Shown here: piece by piece, positions 18,747 to 27,835 of the stretch
Numbering within the stretch: position 1 is the first letter of the stretch
Layout of the letters: every line of letters starts with the position of its first letter
From: Aliarcobacter sp.
GTDB lineage: Bacteria; Campylobacterota; Campylobacteria; Campylobacterales; Arcobacteraceae
DNA length: 64,000 bases
Assembly: GCA_028690445.1 (NCBI GenBank)
Contig: JAQVBE010000001.1
Coordinates: forward strand, 62,001 to 126,000
Reading direction: 5' to 3'
Translations under genes and position numbers: made by a program
The notes under the pieces: model-generated
Databases searched by the model: none
What the model saw: the letters and a program-made list of their open reading frames with translations, nothing else
What the model was told of the DNA's origin: nothing

Positions 18747-19745
18747 ATGAAAAAAGTATTTATTATTGCAGAAGCTGGAGTGAATCATAATGGTTCTTTA
18801 GAACTTGCAAAAAAGCTTATTGATGTTGCTGTTCTTGCAGGAGCGGATGCTGTAAAATTTCAAACTTTTAAAGCTGAAAATCTTGTATCAAAAAACGCAC
18901 AAAAAGCTGAGTATCAAAAGCAAACTACAAATAGTCAAGAGTCACAGTTTGATATGATAAAAAAACTTGAACTAGATGTAGAGACTCATAAAATTCTTAT
19001 GGATTATTGTAAAGAAAAAAATATTATGTTTTTATCGACTCCATTTGATCATGATAGTATTGAACTTTTAAGTGATTTAGGACTTCAAATATTTAAAATA
19101 CCAAGTGGAGAAATCACAAATTTACCGTATCTAAGACACATTGGAAAGCTAAATAAAAAGGTGATTCTTTCAACTGGTATGACAGATATTGGGGAAATTG
19201 AAGATGCAATGGATATTTTGATAAGTGCTGGAACTAAAAAAGAAAATATCATAATATTACACGCAAATACAGAGTATCCAACTCCAATGGAAGATGTAAA
19301 TTTAAAAGCAATGGTGACTATTGGAAATACTTTTGATGTGGATTTTGGATATAGTGACCATACATTAGGAATAGAAGTAGATATTGCAGCAGTTGCTATG
19401 GGGGCTTGTTGTATCGAAAAGCATTTTACTTTAGATAAGAATATGGAAGGACCAGATCATAAGGCAAGTTTAGAACCAGATGAACTAAAAGCTATGGTAA
19501 AAGCTATTCGAAATATAGAGTTAGCTTTAGGAAATGGGATTAAAAAACCTTCAAAGAGTGAATCAAAAAATATTAGTATTGCAAGAAAAAGTATAGTTGC
19601 AAAAGTTGATATTAAAAAAGGTGAAATCCTAACAGAAGAAAAAATTATTATAAAGAGACCAGGTAATGGAATAAATCCTATGAGATGGGATGAAATAGTT
19701 GGAACAATAGCCACTAAAGATTATAAAGAAGATGAATTGATATGA
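18747..19745 (+). CDS. legI: Legionaminic acid synthase (NeuB family)
   Basis: A 332-residue NeuB-family synthase that condenses PEP with a six-carbon amino sugar to make a nonulosonic acid. The N-terminal barrel opens with FIIAEAGVNHNG and contains KFQTFKAENLVS, VILSTGMTD and CIEKHFTLDK followed by GPDHKASLEP. A C-terminal SAF (antifreeze-like) domain covers about residues 275-332 (KKGEILTEEKIIIKRPGNGI). It starts immediately after the DUF262 gene and its end overlaps legG by four bases. LegI is preferred over PseI or sialic acid synthase because legB, legC, legG and ptmE are all present. Confidence 0.85.
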   Translation: MKKVFIIAEAGVNHNGSLELAKKLIDVAVLAGADAVKFQTFKAENLVSKNAQKAEYQKQTTNSQESQFDMIKKLELDVETHKILMDYCKEKNIMFLSTPFDHDSIELLSDLGLQIFKIPSGEITNLPYLRHIGKLNKKVILSTGMTDIGEIEDAMDILISAGTKKENIIILHANTEYPTPMEDVNLKAMVTIGNTFDVDFGYSDHTLGIEVDIAAVAMGACCIEKHFTLDKNMEGPDHKASLEPDELKAMVKAIRNIELALGNGIKKPSKSESKNISIARKSIVAKVDIKKGEILTEEKIIIKRPGNGINPMRWDEIVGTIATKDYKEDELI

Positions 19746-20902
19746 AACGAAAAATTTGTGTAGTTACTGGAACAAGGGCAGAATATGGATTGCTTTATTG
19801 GTTAATGAAAGAGATTGAATCTGATAAGGATTTGGAACTTCAACTTATAGTTACAGGTATGCACTTAAGTAGTGAATTTGGCTTGACATACAAAGATATA
19901 GAAAAAGATTTTAAAATAGATAAAAAAATAGAAATGCTTTTATCCTCTGATACAGCTATTGGTATTTCAAAATCTATGGGATTGGCACAAATAAGTTTTG
20001 CAGAAGCTTTTGAAGAATTAAAGCCTGATATTTTAGTAGTTCTTGGCGATAGATATGAGATATTTAGTGCTGTAAGTGTTGCTATGATTTGTAATATTCC
20101 AATAGCACATTTACATGGTGGAGAAATAACGCAAGGTGCTTTTGATGAATCAATTCGTCATAGTATCACAAAAATGAGTCATCTACATTTTACTGCTACA
20201 GATGAATATAAAAATAGGGTAATTCAACTTGGAGAAGAACCAAATAGAGTTTTTAATGTAGGTGGAATGGGAATAGAGAATATAAAAAGATTGAAACTTT
20301 TGTCAAGAGATGAATTTGAAAAATCAATTAAGTTTAAATTAAACAAGAAAAATATATTAGTGACTTTTCATCCTGTAACTTTAGAAAATGCAACAGCAAA
20401 AGAACAATTTCAAGAATTATTGGATGCGATTGATGAATTAGAAGATACAAATATAATTTTTACAAAAGCAAATAGCGATACAGATGGAAGAGTTATAAAT
20501 CAAATGATTGATGAATATGTAATAAAGAATTCTCATAAAGCAATAGGATTTACCTCTTTAGGACAATTAAGATATTTAAGTGCTTTACAATATGTAGATG
20601 CTGTGGTAGGAAATAGTTCAAGTGGATTATTAGAAGCACCAAGCTTTAAAATAGGAACTATAAATATTGGAGATAGGCAAAAAGGAAGAATAAAAGCTGA
20701 AAGTGTTATAGATTGTGAAGCAAATAAAAGTTCTATTTTAAAATTTTTTAGTAAACTATACTCTAAAGATTTCCAAGATTTATTAAAAGGGTCAAAAAAT
20801 CCTTATGGTGATGGGATTGCAAGTAAGAAAATTCTTGAAATAATAAAATCAAAAGATTTAGAAAATATATTGAAAAAATCATTTTATAATTTAAAGGTCT
20901 AA
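19742..20902 (+). CDS. legG: NDP-sugar hydrolysing 2-epimerase (LegG/NeuC family)
   Basis: A 386-residue GT-B-fold epimerase that would hydrolyse the nucleotide and invert C2 to give the 6-deoxy-mannosamine-type substrate of LegI. Family blocks are VTGTRAEYGLLYWLM at the start, ILVVLGDRYEIFSA, IAHLHGGEITQGAFDESIRH with the catalytic acidic residues, VTFHPVTLEN and VVGNSSSGLLEAPSF. The ATG overlaps the TGA of legI (ATGA), so translation is coupled. Whether it prefers GDP- or UDP-linked sugar cannot be read from the sequence; the cluster suggests GDP. Confidence 0.85.
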   Translation: MKRKICVVTGTRAEYGLLYWLMKEIESDKDLELQLIVTGMHLSSEFGLTYKDIEKDFKIDKKIEMLLSSDTAIGISKSMGLAQISFAEAFEELKPDILVVLGDRYEIFSAVSVAMICNIPIAHLHGGEITQGAFDESIRHSITKMSHLHFTATDEYKNRVIQLGEEPNRVFNVGGMGIENIKRLKLLSRDEFEKSIKFKLNKKNILVTFHPVTLENATAKEQFQELLDAIDELEDTNIIFTKANSDTDGRVINQMIDEYVIKNSHKAIGFTSLGQLRYLSALQYVDAVVGNSSSGLLEAPSFKIGTINIGDRQKGRIKAESVIDCEANKSSILKFFSKLYSKDFQDLLKGSKNPYGDGIASKKILEIIKSKDLENILKKSFYNLKV

Positions 20903-20903
20903 T

Positions 20904-21947
20904 ATGAAGAATATTGAACATTTACTAATTACAGAAAATATAACAATAAAAAAAGCTTTAAAAGTAATTGACAAAGGAGCTATTAGAATAGCTTTAGTCG
21001 TTGATGAAAATAATAAACTTTTAGGAACATTAAATGATGGAGATATCAGAAGAGGGCTTTTAAAAAATTATACACTAGATGACTCAATAAAAGATTTATA
21101 TTTTAAGAATCCAACAGTTGCTTTAATTGATGAGTCAAAAGAAAAAATTATTCAAAAAGCAATAAAGAATCAAGTTTATCAAATTCCTATTGTTGATGAA
21201 AATAATTATTTAGTAGATATTGTAAATTTGACAACTTTATTGAATATAACCAAAAAGAGAAATAGAGTTATCTTGATGGCGGGAGGATTAGGAACAAGAC
21301 TTAGGCCTCTTACTGAAGATATACCAAAACCTATGTTAAAAGTTGGAAATAAACCAATTTTGGAAACTATCATCAAAAATTTTGCATTACATGGTTTTGT
21401 AAATATTACAATAAGTTTAAACTATAAAGCTGAGATTATAAGAGAATATTTTAAAGATGGTAGTGATTTTGGAGTAAATATTGATTATGTTGAAGAGAGT
21501 ACTAGACTTGGAACAGCAGGAGCTTTAAGTCTTTTAGAAGAACAACCAAATGATCCGTTTTTCGTTATGAATGCCGATTTATTAACAGATGTAAATTTCT
21601 CAAATTTATTAGATTTTCACTGTTTAGGCAATGCAAATGCAACAATGTGTGTCAGAGAATATGAATATCAAGTGCCTTATGGAGTTATTGAAATAGAGAA
21701 TAGTAGTATCGCTTCTATAGTTGAAAAACCAATTAAGAAATTTTTTGTAAATGCTGGGATTTATGTATTATCTCCAAATATTTTTGAATATATTCCGAAA
21801 AATGAGTTTTTTGATATGCCAATATTATTTAATATTTTAATAGGCCAACAAAAAAAAGTTTTATCTTTTCCTATTCATGAATATTGGTTAGATATTGGAA
21901 GAATAAGTGATTTTGAACAAGCACAAATAGAATTTAACAACTTATAA
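20904..21947 (+). CDS. ptmE: PtmE-type sugar-1-phosphate guanylyltransferase with CBS pair
   Basis: A 347-residue two-part protein. Residues 1 to about 115 form two CBS domains (GTLNDGDIRRGLLK and VYQIPIVDENNYLVDI), and from about 120 there is a nucleotidyltransferase domain opening with ILMAGGLGTRLRPLTEDIPK. The metal-binding aspartate region is FFVMNADLLTD. This CBS plus NTP-transferase architecture is that of PtmE, which makes the GDP-linked precursor of legionaminic acid in Campylobacter jejuni. It starts one base after legG. The CBS pair probably senses an adenine nucleotide or SAM; the ligand is unknown. Confidence 0.82.
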   Translation: MKNIEHLLITENITIKKALKVIDKGAIRIALVVDENNKLLGTLNDGDIRRGLLKNYTLDDSIKDLYFKNPTVALIDESKEKIIQKAIKNQVYQIPIVDENNYLVDIVNLTTLLNITKKRNRVILMAGGLGTRLRPLTEDIPKPMLKVGNKPILETIIKNFALHGFVNITISLNYKAEIIREYFKDGSDFGVNIDYVEESTRLGTAGALSLLEEQPNDPFFVMNADLLTDVNFSNLLDFHCLGNANATMCVREYEYQVPYGVIEIENSSIASIVEKPIKKFFVNAGIYVLSPNIFEYIPKNEFFDMPILFNILIGQQKKVLSFPIHEYWLDIGRISDFEQAQIEFNNL

Positions 21948-21955
21948 GGAATTAA

Positions 21956-22948
21956 ATGAATTTAAAAGAAGAAGAGTATGATGCAAATAAATCATATCAT
22001 GAAATAATATACTCAACAGATTGGGAAAAAAATAAACCAAAAGAGTACTTTGAATATAGACAAAAATGGGTAGATTACCCAAAAAACAAATTTCTTTCAG
22101 AATTTCCTTTACATTTAGACATTGAGACTACAAATGTTTGTAATTTAAAATGCCCTATGTGCCCAAGGACAATACTTTTAGAAAAGCATCAATTCTCGGC
22201 TCAAGGTTATATGAGTAATGATGATTATAAAAAAATGATTGATCAAGCCGTAGAGAATGGAGTGTATAGTATAAAACTCAACTATTTAGGAGAACCTTTA
22301 CTTCATAAAGATGTTGTTTGGCAAGTAAAATATGCAAAAGAAGCTGGAATTATTGATGTAATGATGAATAGTAATGGATCAATGTTAAATAAAAAAATAG
22401 GAGAAGATTTACTAGAAGCTGGTCTTGATAAGCTTTTTATCTCTTTTGATTCCATATCACCTGATGTATATGAAATACAGAGAAAAGGTACTTCTTTGGG
22501 AACAGTTGTAAACAATTTACATGAATTTCTTAAAATCAGAAATGAGAAATACCCTAATACACATGTTAGAGTATCCATGGTTATGTATAAGACAGATGAG
22601 TGGATTGCCCAATTTGAAGGATTAAAAGCCATGTGGAAGAATCTTGTTGATGCAGTGGGGTATGGATTCTATGTTGAAAGAGATTATAACAATGTTGAAA
22701 AATATGAAGTAGTTAAAGGATTCTACTGTGAACAACTATTCCAAAGAATGTTCTTAAAATATAATGGAAATGTAACGGTATGCTGTGTTGATGACCAAGA
22801 TGAATATATTGTTGGAAATTGGAAAAATGAAAAACTAAAAGATATTTGGAATTCAAAAGCATATACAAATATTAGAAAAAAACATTTAGAAGGTAAATAT
22901 ATGGATATTAACATGTGTAGTAAATGTTATTTACCTGTATCAGAATAA
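21956..22948 (+). CDS. Radical SAM/SPASM-like protein of the glycosylation island
   Basis: A 330-residue radical SAM enzyme. The cluster-binding cysteines are Cys62, Cys66 and Cys69 (CNLKCPMCPR), followed by NYLGEPLLHKD and a conserved FISFDSISPDVYE segment. A Cys-rich C-terminal part (VTVCCVDDQDEY, then MCSKCY at the end) is like SPASM or twitch domains that hold extra Fe-S clusters. The substrate is unknown. Because it sits at the head of the second sugar-gene block, 8 bases after ptmE and 11 bases before the next NeuB, a sugar or sugar-nucleotide substrate (for example epimerisation or dehydration) is inferred. The ATG has AAGGAATTA upstream. Confidence 0.75.
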   Translation: MNLKEEEYDANKSYHEIIYSTDWEKNKPKEYFEYRQKWVDYPKNKFLSEFPLHLDIETTNVCNLKCPMCPRTILLEKHQFSAQGYMSNDDYKKMIDQAVENGVYSIKLNYLGEPLLHKDVVWQVKYAKEAGIIDVMMNSNGSMLNKKIGEDLLEAGLDKLFISFDSISPDVYEIQRKGTSLGTVVNNLHEFLKIRNEKYPNTHVRVSMVMYKTDEWIAQFEGLKAMWKNLVDAVGYGFYVERDYNNVEKYEVVKGFYCEQLFQRMFLKYNGNVTVCCVDDQDEYIVGNWKNEKLKDIWNSKAYTNIRKKHLEGKYMDINMCSKCYLPVSE

Positions 22949-22959
22949 AAAGGGAAATA

Positions 22960-23991
22960 ATGAATAAAACACATATTATTGCAGAACTAGCTTGGGGACA
23001 TGATGGAAAAATATCTCAAGCAATTGAATTAATGAAAAGAGCAAAAGAGTCAGGAGCAGACTCTTTTAGTATTCACTTAACAGATTTACCAAACTATATG
23101 GTAACTTATTATGGAAATGGTGAAGGAAAAGTATCAGCAGGAAGAGAAGATTTAAATGTATATAAATATCTTGAAGATATAAACCCTACAAATGAACAAT
23201 GGGAAGAGTTAGCTAAAGTTGCTAAAGAGATTGATATTCAATTATGCATTATGCCAAATGATATTCAATCATTAGAATTTAGCCAGGATAGATTAAATCC
23301 AGAATTCTATATTGTATCACCTGCTTGTTTTGCAGAAATTGATATGCTTGAAGCAATTGCGAAAACTGGTAAAAAAACTTTATTTAGAATTGGTGGAGCT
23401 TACTTAGCTGAAATTGAAAAAGTTATTAATATTTTTAGAAAAAATAATAATAACAATATCATCCTTCTTCATGGATTCCAAAACTATCCTACAAAACTTG
23501 AAGAGACAGATATCTCTTTATTAAAAACATTAAAAGAGACTTTTAATGTAGAAGTAGGACTTGCAGACCATATTGACGGGGGAGATAGATTAGCAAAAAT
23601 AATTCCTATGTTATCACTTGGTTTTGGTGCAACATATATTGAAAAACATATTACTTTAAATAGAGAAGACAAAAGTGAAGATTTTGAGTCAGCTTTAAAC
23701 CCAGATGATTTTAAAGAGTTTGTAGAAAATATTAGAGCAACAGAAATTGCTTTAGGAACACCATATTTTAAAGATTTAAATGATGCAACCTTAAGATATA
23801 GACAGGTTGTAAGAAAAAGATTAGTTGCTTCTTGTGATATTAAAGAAGGAGAAGTAATTACAAAAGATATGATTATTGCTAAAAGATGTGATGTAGGACT
23901 TACCCCTGATAATCAAGAACTAATTATTGGAAGAGTTACAAAACAAACTATTGTTAAAGATGAAGCTTTAATGATAGAAAAATTCATATAA
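22960..23991 (+). CDS. Second, divergent NeuB-family synthase
   Basis: A 343-residue NeuB-like protein with an N-terminal barrel (HIIAELAWGHDGKI) and a C-terminal SAF domain (CDIKEGEVITKDMIIAKRCD). It keeps YIEKHITLNRED but lacks the GPDHKAS segment of LegI, showing SEDFESAL at that place. The opening AEAGVNHNG of LegI is AELAWGHDG here. These differences suggest a different aldose substrate with PEP still as co-substrate. ATG at 22960 is preferred over 22924: AGGGAA precedes it, and the longer form would overlap the radical SAM gene. A cytidylyltransferase gene follows, so the product is probably CMP-activated. Confidence 0.78.
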   Translation: MNKTHIIAELAWGHDGKISQAIELMKRAKESGADSFSIHLTDLPNYMVTYYGNGEGKVSAGREDLNVYKYLEDINPTNEQWEELAKVAKEIDIQLCIMPNDIQSLEFSQDRLNPEFYIVSPACFAEIDMLEAIAKTGKKTLFRIGGAYLAEIEKVINIFRKNNNNNIILLHGFQNYPTKLEETDISLLKTLKETFNVEVGLADHIDGGDRLAKIIPMLSLGFGATYIEKHITLNREDKSEDFESALNPDDFKEFVENIRATEIALGTPYFKDLNDATLRYRQVVRKRLVASCDIKEGEVITKDMIIAKRCDVGLTPDNQELIIGRVTKQTIVKDEALMIEKFI

Positions 23992-24002
23992 AAGAGAAAA
24001 GA

Positions 24003-24767
24003 ATGAAAGTTGGGATATTATTATCAGTTAGAGAAAAAGCCTCGCGATTTCCAGAAAAAGTCATAAAACCAATTTTTGATAAAAATGTTACTGAACATTT
24101 AGTATCAAGGTTAAAAATGTCAAAACTAGCTGATGAAATAATTATTTCAACATCAATTGATAAAAGGGATGATGTTTTTGAAAAAATTGCTGCAAACTTA
24201 AATATAAAAATTTTTAGAGGTAGTGAAAATGATAAATTACAAAGATACTATGATACAGCAAAAGCTTTCAAGTTAGGTGCTGTAGTTATAGTAGATGGGG
24301 ATGATCTTCTATGTTTCCCTGAATTTATTGATATAACGATTAAAGAGTTAAAAAAAGAGACACTAGTTGATGTTATCTTTACAAAAAATCTTCCCTTAGG
24401 TGCTGCTTCATCTGGACTTAAAACAAAAGCTTTAGAAAAAGTACTTGAACTAAAAAATGAAGAAGATACAGAAGTTTGGGGAGGATATTTTACTTCAACA
24501 AATCACTTTAATGTTAAGTATTTAGAAGCAGAAAATATTTTTAATAAGCCAAATATTAGAATGACTTTAGATTATGAAGAAGATTTTGAATTTTTTAAAA
24601 TTATATTTGAAAAGCTTTATACACAAAATAAAAACTTTTCAAGTTTAGATGTTATGAAACTTTTAGAAGAAGAGCCTAGTATTTGTGAAATAAATAAGCA
24701 AGCACAAATAAAATATGAAAATCATATAGGTGGCGCAGCAAAAGTAAAATTTAAAGAGGATATTTAA
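24003..24767 (+). CDS. SpsF-like cytidylyltransferase
   Basis: A 254-residue nucleotidyltransferase of the SpsF/CMP-sugar synthetase group. The N-terminus reads GILLSVREKASRFPEKVIKP, with the Arg-Lys pair of the NTP-binding loop, followed by IIISTSIDKRDD and VVIVDGDDLLCFPEF, where DGDD is the metal site. By position after the second NeuB it probably activates its product with CTP, the role played by LegF/NeuA elsewhere. No separate legF is seen in the window, so this enzyme might also serve legionaminic acid. The gene starts 11 bases after the NeuB stop. Confidence 0.72.
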   Translation: MKVGILLSVREKASRFPEKVIKPIFDKNVTEHLVSRLKMSKLADEIIISTSIDKRDDVFEKIAANLNIKIFRGSENDKLQRYYDTAKAFKLGAVVIVDGDDLLCFPEFIDITIKELKKETLVDVIFTKNLPLGAASSGLKTKALEKVLELKNEEDTEVWGGYFTSTNHFNVKYLEAENIFNKPNIRMTLDYEEDFEFFKIIFEKLYTQNKNFSSLDVMKLLEEEPSICEINKQAQIKYENHIGGAAKVKFKEDI

Positions 24768-24768
24768 A

Positions 24769-25779
24769 ATGAAGTTTTTAGTTATTGGTCTAGGTTCTAT
24801 GGGAAAAAGAAGAGTAAGAAATCTCCAAGCCTTAAATGAAAAAGAGATAGCAGGTTTCGATCCTAAAATAGAAAGAGCAAAAGAGGTAAACACAAAATAT
24901 GCAATTGAAACTTTTACAGATTTTGATGAAGCAATACACTCTTTTAATCCAGATGTATTTATTATATCAACTCCACCAAATTTACATATGAAATATGCAA
25001 ATTTAGCAAAAGATAAAAATATTAATTGCTTTATTGAAGCAAGTGTTGTAGATAGTGAAAAAATTCTACAATTAAGTAAAGAGATAGATAATTCTCTTGT
25101 AATTGTACCATCATGTACTATGAGTTTTTACCCTGCTCCTAAAAAAATAAAAGAATTAATTCAAAAAGAGGTTATTGGAAAACCCTTAAATTTTAATTAT
25201 CAAAGTGGACAATATTTACCTGATTGGCACCCTTGGGAAAAGATTGAGAACTTCTATGTATCAAACAGAGATACAGGAGGTTGTAGAGAAATAGTTCCTT
25301 TTGAATTAACTTGGTTAAATGATATCTTTGGGGATTCTAAACCCCTAGCTTGTATAAAAAGAAAACTAACCAATATGAATGCTAATATTGATGATATTTA
25401 TCACTGTATTTTAGAGTATCCAAAGGGGATGATAGGAAATTTAACAGTTGAAGTTATTTCTCAACCCAAAGCAGTAAGAGATATAAGAATTTTAGGTGAA
25501 AAAGGTGAAATTGTTTATAGTTCTGATTCAAATAGTATTAAATATATTAATACAGAAATGAAGAATTGGGAAATAATATCTTTTGAAAAAGGGACAATTG
25601 AAAAAGAATATATAAATCCAGAAGAACCATATATAAATGAAATTAAAACTTTTATAGAAGCTATTAATAAAAAAAATAGAAAACACTTTCCTAACACATT
25701 AGAGAAAGATTATAAAATTTTAAATATATTATATGAGTTGGAAGATTTAGCAGGAGATAATAATGACTTATCAAGATAG
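24769..25779 (+). CDS. Gfo/Idh/MocA-family oxidoreductase
   Basis: A 336-residue NAD(P)-dependent oxidoreductase. The Rossmann motif is GLGSMGKRRVRNL (residues 7-19), followed by IISTPPNLHMKYANLA and CFIEASVVDS, the typical EKP region altered to EAS. The C-terminal half has the alpha/beta domain of Gfo/Idh/MocA proteins. Family members oxidise sugar hydroxyls; here it may create the keto group that the following aminotransferase uses. It lies one base after the cytidylyltransferase and overlaps the aminotransferase by 17 bases. The loss of the family lysine in EKP deserves attention for catalytic activity. Confidence 0.75.
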   Translation: MKFLVIGLGSMGKRRVRNLQALNEKEIAGFDPKIERAKEVNTKYAIETFTDFDEAIHSFNPDVFIISTPPNLHMKYANLAKDKNINCFIEASVVDSEKILQLSKEIDNSLVIVPSCTMSFYPAPKKIKELIQKEVIGKPLNFNYQSGQYLPDWHPWEKIENFYVSNRDTGGCREIVPFELTWLNDIFGDSKPLACIKRKLTNMNANIDDIYHCILEYPKGMIGNLTVEVISQPKAVRDIRILGEKGEIVYSSDSNSIKYINTEMKNWEIISFEKGTIEKEYINPEEPYINEIKTFIEAINKKNRKHFPNTLEKDYKILNILYELEDLAGDNNDLSR

Positions 25780-27055
25780 ACTTTTAAAAGTTATTCCTGG
25801 CGGAGCACATACTTATTCAAGAGGTTTTGATCAATACCCTTCAAATGCTCCTCAAATTTTGCATAAAGGAAAAGGTGCTTACGTCTATGATGATAAGGGA
25901 AATAAATTTTTAGACTATGGAATGGCTCTTCGTGCGGTTAACTTAGGATATGCAAATGAACAAGTAAACAATGCAGCTATAGAACAAATATTAAATGGAA
26001 ATAACTTAACAAGAGCATCTATGATTGAGCTTGAAGCTGCAGAACTTTTAGTAGATTTAATTCCTAATGTTGATATGGTTAAGTTTACCAAAAATGGTTC
26101 AACAGCAACTACTGCTGCAGTAAAACTAGCACGTGCTTATACAAATAGAAATTTAGTAGCAAGATGCATAGAACATCCATTTTTTTCTTATGATGATTGG
26201 TTTATTGGTTCAACAGTAATTACAAAAGGAATCTCACAAAAAGATATTGAAAGTACTAAACTTTTTCACTACAATAATATTGAGAGTTTAGAAAAACTAT
26301 TTAAACATTATCCAAATGAGATAGCTTGTGTTATTCTAGAGCCTTCAAGTATAGAGCATCCAAAGGATAACTTCTTACATAAAGTAAAAAAGCTTTGTAC
26401 TAAATATGGGGCTGTATTTATTTTAGATGAGATGATTACAGGTTTTCGATGGCATTTACAAGGTGCTCAAAAATATTATGAAATTGAAGCTGATTTAGTA
26501 ACTTATGGAAAAGCTATGGCAAATGGTTTTTCAGTTGCAGCAGTAGCAGGAAAAAGAGAGATTATGAGTTTAGGATCTATTGAAAATGAAGGGAGTGAAA
26601 GACTTTTTTTACTCTCTACAACTCATGGAGCCGAGATGTGTGGACTAGGTGCTTTTATTGAAACTATGAAATTTATGAAAAAAAATGATGTAGTATCTCA
26701 TCTTTGGGGGTATGGAGCTAAACTAATAAAACTTATGAATGATTTAGCAAAAGAGTATGGTATAGAGAAAAACTTTATTGCATCAGGAATAGAGTGTAGC
26801 CCATACTTTTTAACTTTCAATAAAAATGGAGAAAATTGTTTAGGACTTAGGACTCTTTTTGCCCAAGAAATGATAAAAAATGGTGTTTTAATTCCTTGGA
26901 TTGCACTAAGTTACTCTCATAGAGAAGAGGAATTAGAGTTTACGAAAGATGCTTTAAAAAAGAGTTTTGAAGTATTAAAAAAAGCAGTTGATGAGGGATA
27001 TGAAAAATATCTTAATGGTAATGCAATTAAACCAGTATTTCGAAAGTATAATTAA
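25763..27055 (+). CDS. Class III (glutamate-1-semialdehyde-like) PLP aminotransferase
   Basis: A 430-residue fold-type I aminotransferase. It begins like GSA aminomutase (VIPGGAHTYSRG) and carries FTKNGSTATTAAVKLARAYT, ILDEMITGFRW and the PLP lysine Lys250 in TYGKAMANG. It is not expected to be the tetrapyrrole enzyme HemL because of its setting. Class III aminotransferases of this type are rarely part of classical nonulosonic acid pathways, which use the DegT family. It overlaps the oxidoreductase by 17 bases and its TAA overlaps the SDR ATG (TAATG), so translation is coupled. Donor and acceptor are unknown. Confidence 0.78.
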   Translation: MTYQDRLLKVIPGGAHTYSRGFDQYPSNAPQILHKGKGAYVYDDKGNKFLDYGMALRAVNLGYANEQVNNAAIEQILNGNNLTRASMIELEAAELLVDLIPNVDMVKFTKNGSTATTAAVKLARAYTNRNLVARCIEHPFFSYDDWFIGSTVITKGISQKDIESTKLFHYNNIESLEKLFKHYPNEIACVILEPSSIEHPKDNFLHKVKKLCTKYGAVFILDEMITGFRWHLQGAQKYYEIEADLVTYGKAMANGFSVAAVAGKREIMSLGSIENEGSERLFLLSTTHGAEMCGLGAFIETMKFMKKNDVVSHLWGYGAKLIKLMNDLAKEYGIEKNFIASGIECSPYFLTFNKNGENCLGLRTLFAQEMIKNGVLIPWIALSYSHREEELEFTKDALKKSFEVLKKAVDEGYEKYLNGNAIKPVFRKYN

Positions 27056-27825
27056 TGTTAAAAGATAAAGTAGTAATAGTAACAGGTGGAGCAGGGCTTC
27101 TTGGAAAAGAGTTTATTAAGGCAATAGTTGAGCAAAAAGGTATTGCCATTATTGCAGATATAAATAAACAGATTGGAAAAGATACTGAAAAACTTCTACA
27201 AAAAGAGTTGAATAGCAAAAATATTGACTTTATTAAACTTGATATTAGTTCTAAAAAATCTATAAATAAAATGATTGATAAAATCTCTTTAAAATATGGA
27301 AGAATAGATGCCTTAGTTAACAATGCATACCCAAGAAATAAAAACTATGGAAGAAGTTTTTTTGAAGTTGAATATAAAGATTTTAATGAAAATTTATCTT
27401 TAAATCTTGGAGGATATTTTTTAACCTCTCAACAAATGGCTCTTTTTTTTAAAAAACAAGGATATGGAAATATAATAAATATATCTTCTATTTATGGGAT
27501 TATTGCCCCTAAGTTTGAAGTTTATGACAATACATCAATGACTATGCCTGTTGAATATGCTGCTATAAAATCAGCACTTATTCATCTCACAAAATATATG
27601 GCTAAATATTTTAAAGGTCAAAATATTAAAGTAAATACACTAAGTCCTGGCGGAATTTTTGATAATCAAAATGAGATATTTTTAGAACAGTATAAAGAAC
27701 AGTGTCTAAACAAAGGTATGCTTGATAAATCTGATTTATCAGGGGCTCTTGTCTTTTTATTAAGTGATTTAAGTTTATGGGTAAATGGTCAAAACATTGT
27801 AGTAGATGATGGGTTTACCCTATAA
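27055..27825 (+). CDS. Short-chain dehydrogenase/reductase (PtmA-like)
   Basis: A 256-residue classical SDR. The NAD(P) site is VTGGAGLLGKEF (residues 9-20), the structural motif is LVNNAYPRN, and the catalytic Ser is in NISSIYG. The catalytic Tyr and Lys are in VEYAAIKSAL, and VNTLSPGGIFDNQ follows. The C-terminus WVNGQNIVVDDGFTL is typical. It resembles PtmA of the Campylobacter flagellar glycosylation locus in position and length, but the specific name is not certain. It is coupled to the aminotransferase by one base and overlaps or abuts the methyltransferase gene. Confidence 0.75.
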   Translation: MLKDKVVIVTGGAGLLGKEFIKAIVEQKGIAIIADINKQIGKDTEKLLQKELNSKNIDFIKLDISSKKSINKMIDKISLKYGRIDALVNNAYPRNKNYGRSFFEVEYKDFNENLSLNLGGYFLTSQQMALFFKKQGYGNIINISSIYGIIAPKFEVYDNTSMTMPVEYAAIKSALIHLTKYMAKYFKGQNIKVNTLSPGGIFDNQNEIFLEQYKEQCLNKGMLDKSDLSGALVFLLSDLSLWVNGQNIVVDDGFTL

Positions 27826-27835
27826 GGAGTTAGAT

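Noticed and set aside
25763-27055. Glutamate-1-semialdehyde aminomutase (hemL) for tetrapyrrole synthesis
   Set aside because: The family resemblance is real, but the gene is coupled to sugar-modifying genes and no haem genes are near, so a sugar role is more likely.
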